Below, piece by piece: positions 62,936-64,000 of a stretch of 64,000 nucleotides of DNA (the stretch's first letter is position 1; each line of letters begins with the position of its first letter). The DNA comes from Pseudomonas sp. Os17 (lineage in GTDB: Bacteria > Pseudomonadota > Gammaproteobacteria > Pseudomonadales > Pseudomonadaceae). The DNA is taken from contig NZ_AP014627.1 in assembly GCF_001547895.1 (NCBI RefSeq), positions 5,211,501 to 5,275,500 of the forward strand, written 5' to 3'. The notes under the pieces were generated by a model, which was not told the origin of the DNA, searched no databases, and was given only the letters and a program-made list of their open reading frames with translations. The translations under genes were made by a program, and so were the position numbers.

Positions 62936-63454
62936 GTGAGTCAATCGCACTTCAACCACGTCTTCCTCACTCAACGCATTTCCCTGCTGCGAACCCTGGA
63001 GCGGATGGTCAACAACCACAGCACCGCCGAAGACCTGCTGCAGGAAACCTACCTGCGGGTGACCCGGGCCCTCAGCGAGCGGCCGATCACTCACCTGGAA
63101 CCCTTCGTGTTCCAGACCGCGCGCAACCTCGCCCTCGACCATCTGCGGGCCCGGCGCATCCAGGGCCGCACCCTGCTCGAAGACGTGCCTGCCGAGGTGC
63201 TGGAGAACGTCGCCGCCCCGGTCAGCAGCGCCGAAGACGCCGCCCACGCCGAGCAACTGCTCGAACGCCTGAACCTCAGCCTCGGCCAGCTCAGCCCGCG
63301 CCAGCAGCAGATCTTCATCCTCAGCCGCTTGCACGGCCACAGCTATCAGCAGATCGCCGACCAACTCGGGGTTTCGCCGAGCACGGTACAAAAGGAATTG
63401 AAATTGATCATGGCCATCTGCATCGGCGTCGCCGAACGTCTCGACGGCCAGTGA
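62936..63454 (+). CDS. FecI-like iron-starvation ECF sigma factor
   Basis: 172-aa ECF sigma factor: region 2 (residues 10-75) with LLRTLERMVNNHSTAEDLLQETYLRV and PFVFQTARNLALDHLRARR; region 4 (about 115-165) with LSPRQQQIFILSRLHGHSYQQIADQLGVSPSTVQKEL. The GTG start at 62936 follows AGGCC. The Fur box upstream and the fecR-like gene downstream make it an iron-regulated transporter sigma, most likely for a TonB receptor encoded beyond the window. Confidence 0.92.
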   Translation: MSQSHFNHVFLTQRISLLRTLERMVNNHSTAEDLLQETYLRVTRALSERPITHLEPFVFQTARNLALDHLRARRIQGRTLLEDVPAEVLENVAAPVSSAEDAAHAEQLLERLNLSLGQLSPRQQQIFILSRLHGHSYQQIADQLGVSPSTVQKELKLIMAICIGVAERLDGQ

Positions 63455-63567
63455 GTCTCAACCGCCAAGCACAATGACTGCGTCAGCCCCAGGCCTTTGC
63501 TAACCTTGGCCGGCTTTCGCTCTCTCTTGAAAAAACAGCCGCGCACAGACGCAGCCGAGGAACACCC

Positions 63568-64000
63568 GTGACGGATTCTCACAGCGCCGAGCCGCCCACT
63601 CCCGCCGGCCCGCACTCAAGCACCCTTGCCATGGATCAGGCGCTGGATTGGCTGATCGAGCTGGACCATCCGAACGAGGAACAAATGCGCCAGTTTCATC
63701 AGTGGCTGGCGGCTTCACCGCTCAATGCCCAGGCCTTTGAAAAGGCCCGGGCGATCTGGGACGGAGCGCCAGTGGCGCAATGCGCACTGACCCTGGCAAC
63801 ACCGCCGAAAGTCTCGCGCCTGGCACGCCTGCGCCCGCACTACAAACCCTTGGCCGTCGCCGCGGTGCTGGTGCTCGGGCTGTTCAGCTTCAGCAACCTG
63901 CCACTGCGCCTGCAGGCCGACCACCTGACTCTGGTGGGCGAACGCCAGCGCCTGCAACTGGAAGACGGCTCCAGGGTGCTGCTCAACACCAACTCGGCAT
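63568..64000 (+). CDS. FecR-like anti-sigma regulator, 5' part
   Basis: First 144 codons of a FecR-family protein, cut by the window end. It opens with a cytoplasmic anti-sigma part (ALDWLIELDHPNEEQMRQFHQWLAAS) containing the DUF4880 helix pair, then one transmembrane helix (about residues 95-112, LAVAAVLVLGLFSFSNL), and the start of the periplasmic domain (GERQRLQLEDGSRVLLNTNSA). GTG 63568 has GAGGA 7 bp before it. With the upstream FecI-like sigma it relays a TonB-receptor signal. Confidence 0.92.
   Translation, partial: MTDSHSAEPPTPAGPHSSTLAMDQALDWLIELDHPNEEQMRQFHQWLAASPLNAQAFEKARAIWDGAPVAQCALTLATPPKVSRLARLRPHYKPLAVAAVLVLGLFSFSNLPLRLQADHLTLVGERQRLQLEDGSRVLLNTNSA

Overview
This window is about 64 kb of GC-rich, gene-dense bacterial chromosome. 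The gene content and order point to a fluorescent Pseudomonas of the P. fluorescens/P. protegens group: a complete Entner-Doudoroff/glucose-uptake cluster (eda-pgl-zwf, hexR, oprB, gltKGFB, gltSR, glk-edd, gap), tandem fadD1/fadD2 beside an alpha/beta hydrolase and a PhaJ-type hydratase, Pseudomonas-type REP pairs, and GntR and HexR operators matching the Pseudomonas consensus. I see no rRNA or tRNA genes, prophage, insertion sequence or CRISPR array. It reads as ordinary chromosome rather than an acquired island.

Layout. 1-6.2 kb: the start of a PqiA-like gene, a PACE efflux pump with a divergent LysR regulator, an operon of a long ECF sigma factor with three small-domain proteins (SRPBCC, DGPF/YciI, NTF2-like), and two acetyltransferases. 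6.1-14.3 kb: the potassium locus kdpF-(27-aa microprotein)-kdpA-kdpC-kdpB-kdpD-kdpE, all on the minus strand. In place of the usual order, kdpC lies between kdpA and kdpB. 14.6-20.7 kb: a GyrI-like protein, a LysE exporter, alaC, and the gluconate genes gntT, gntK and gntR with three GntR operators. 20.7-32.6 kb: an RhtB exporter/LysR pair, a second PACE/LysR pair, two GSTs, an SDR, a soluble PAS-PAS chemoreceptor, def, a BrkB-family membrane protein, CsbD and several small hypotheticals. 32.7-42.3 kb: fadD1, fadD2, hydrolase, phaJ-like; a three-gene FUSC/DUF1656/HlyD efflux operon; a DUF2383 protein and a DUF3820 protein. 42.3-62.9 kb: a class V aminotransferase and then the sugar cluster. 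62.9 kb to the end: mgsA, followed by a Fur-box-preceded fecI-like sigma factor and a truncated fecR.

How the sugar genes fit together. Glucose crosses the outer membrane through OprB, is bound by GltB and imported by GltFGK, is phosphorylated by Glk, oxidised by Zwf and Pgl, and cleaved by Edd and Eda; Gap then handles the triose phosphate. Gluconate enters by GntT and is phosphorylated by GntK to feed the same pathway. HexR boxes (TTGT-N7-ACAA) lie between edd and gap. GntR boxes lie before gntT, gntK and gntR. A-rich AAYAAYAA motifs of the Hfq/Crc type lie just upstream of the start codons of gntT, oprB, gltB, the mannose-isomerase-like gene and gap, with a looser one at zwf. A mannose isomerase-like (AGE family) gene sits directly upstream of gltB, which suggests the transporter locus also handles mannose.

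I found no clearly unprecedented system. The items most worth a second look are the ECF sigma cassette, the two PACE/LysR modules, the kdp microprotein and the layered operator/Crc architecture of the sugar genes.
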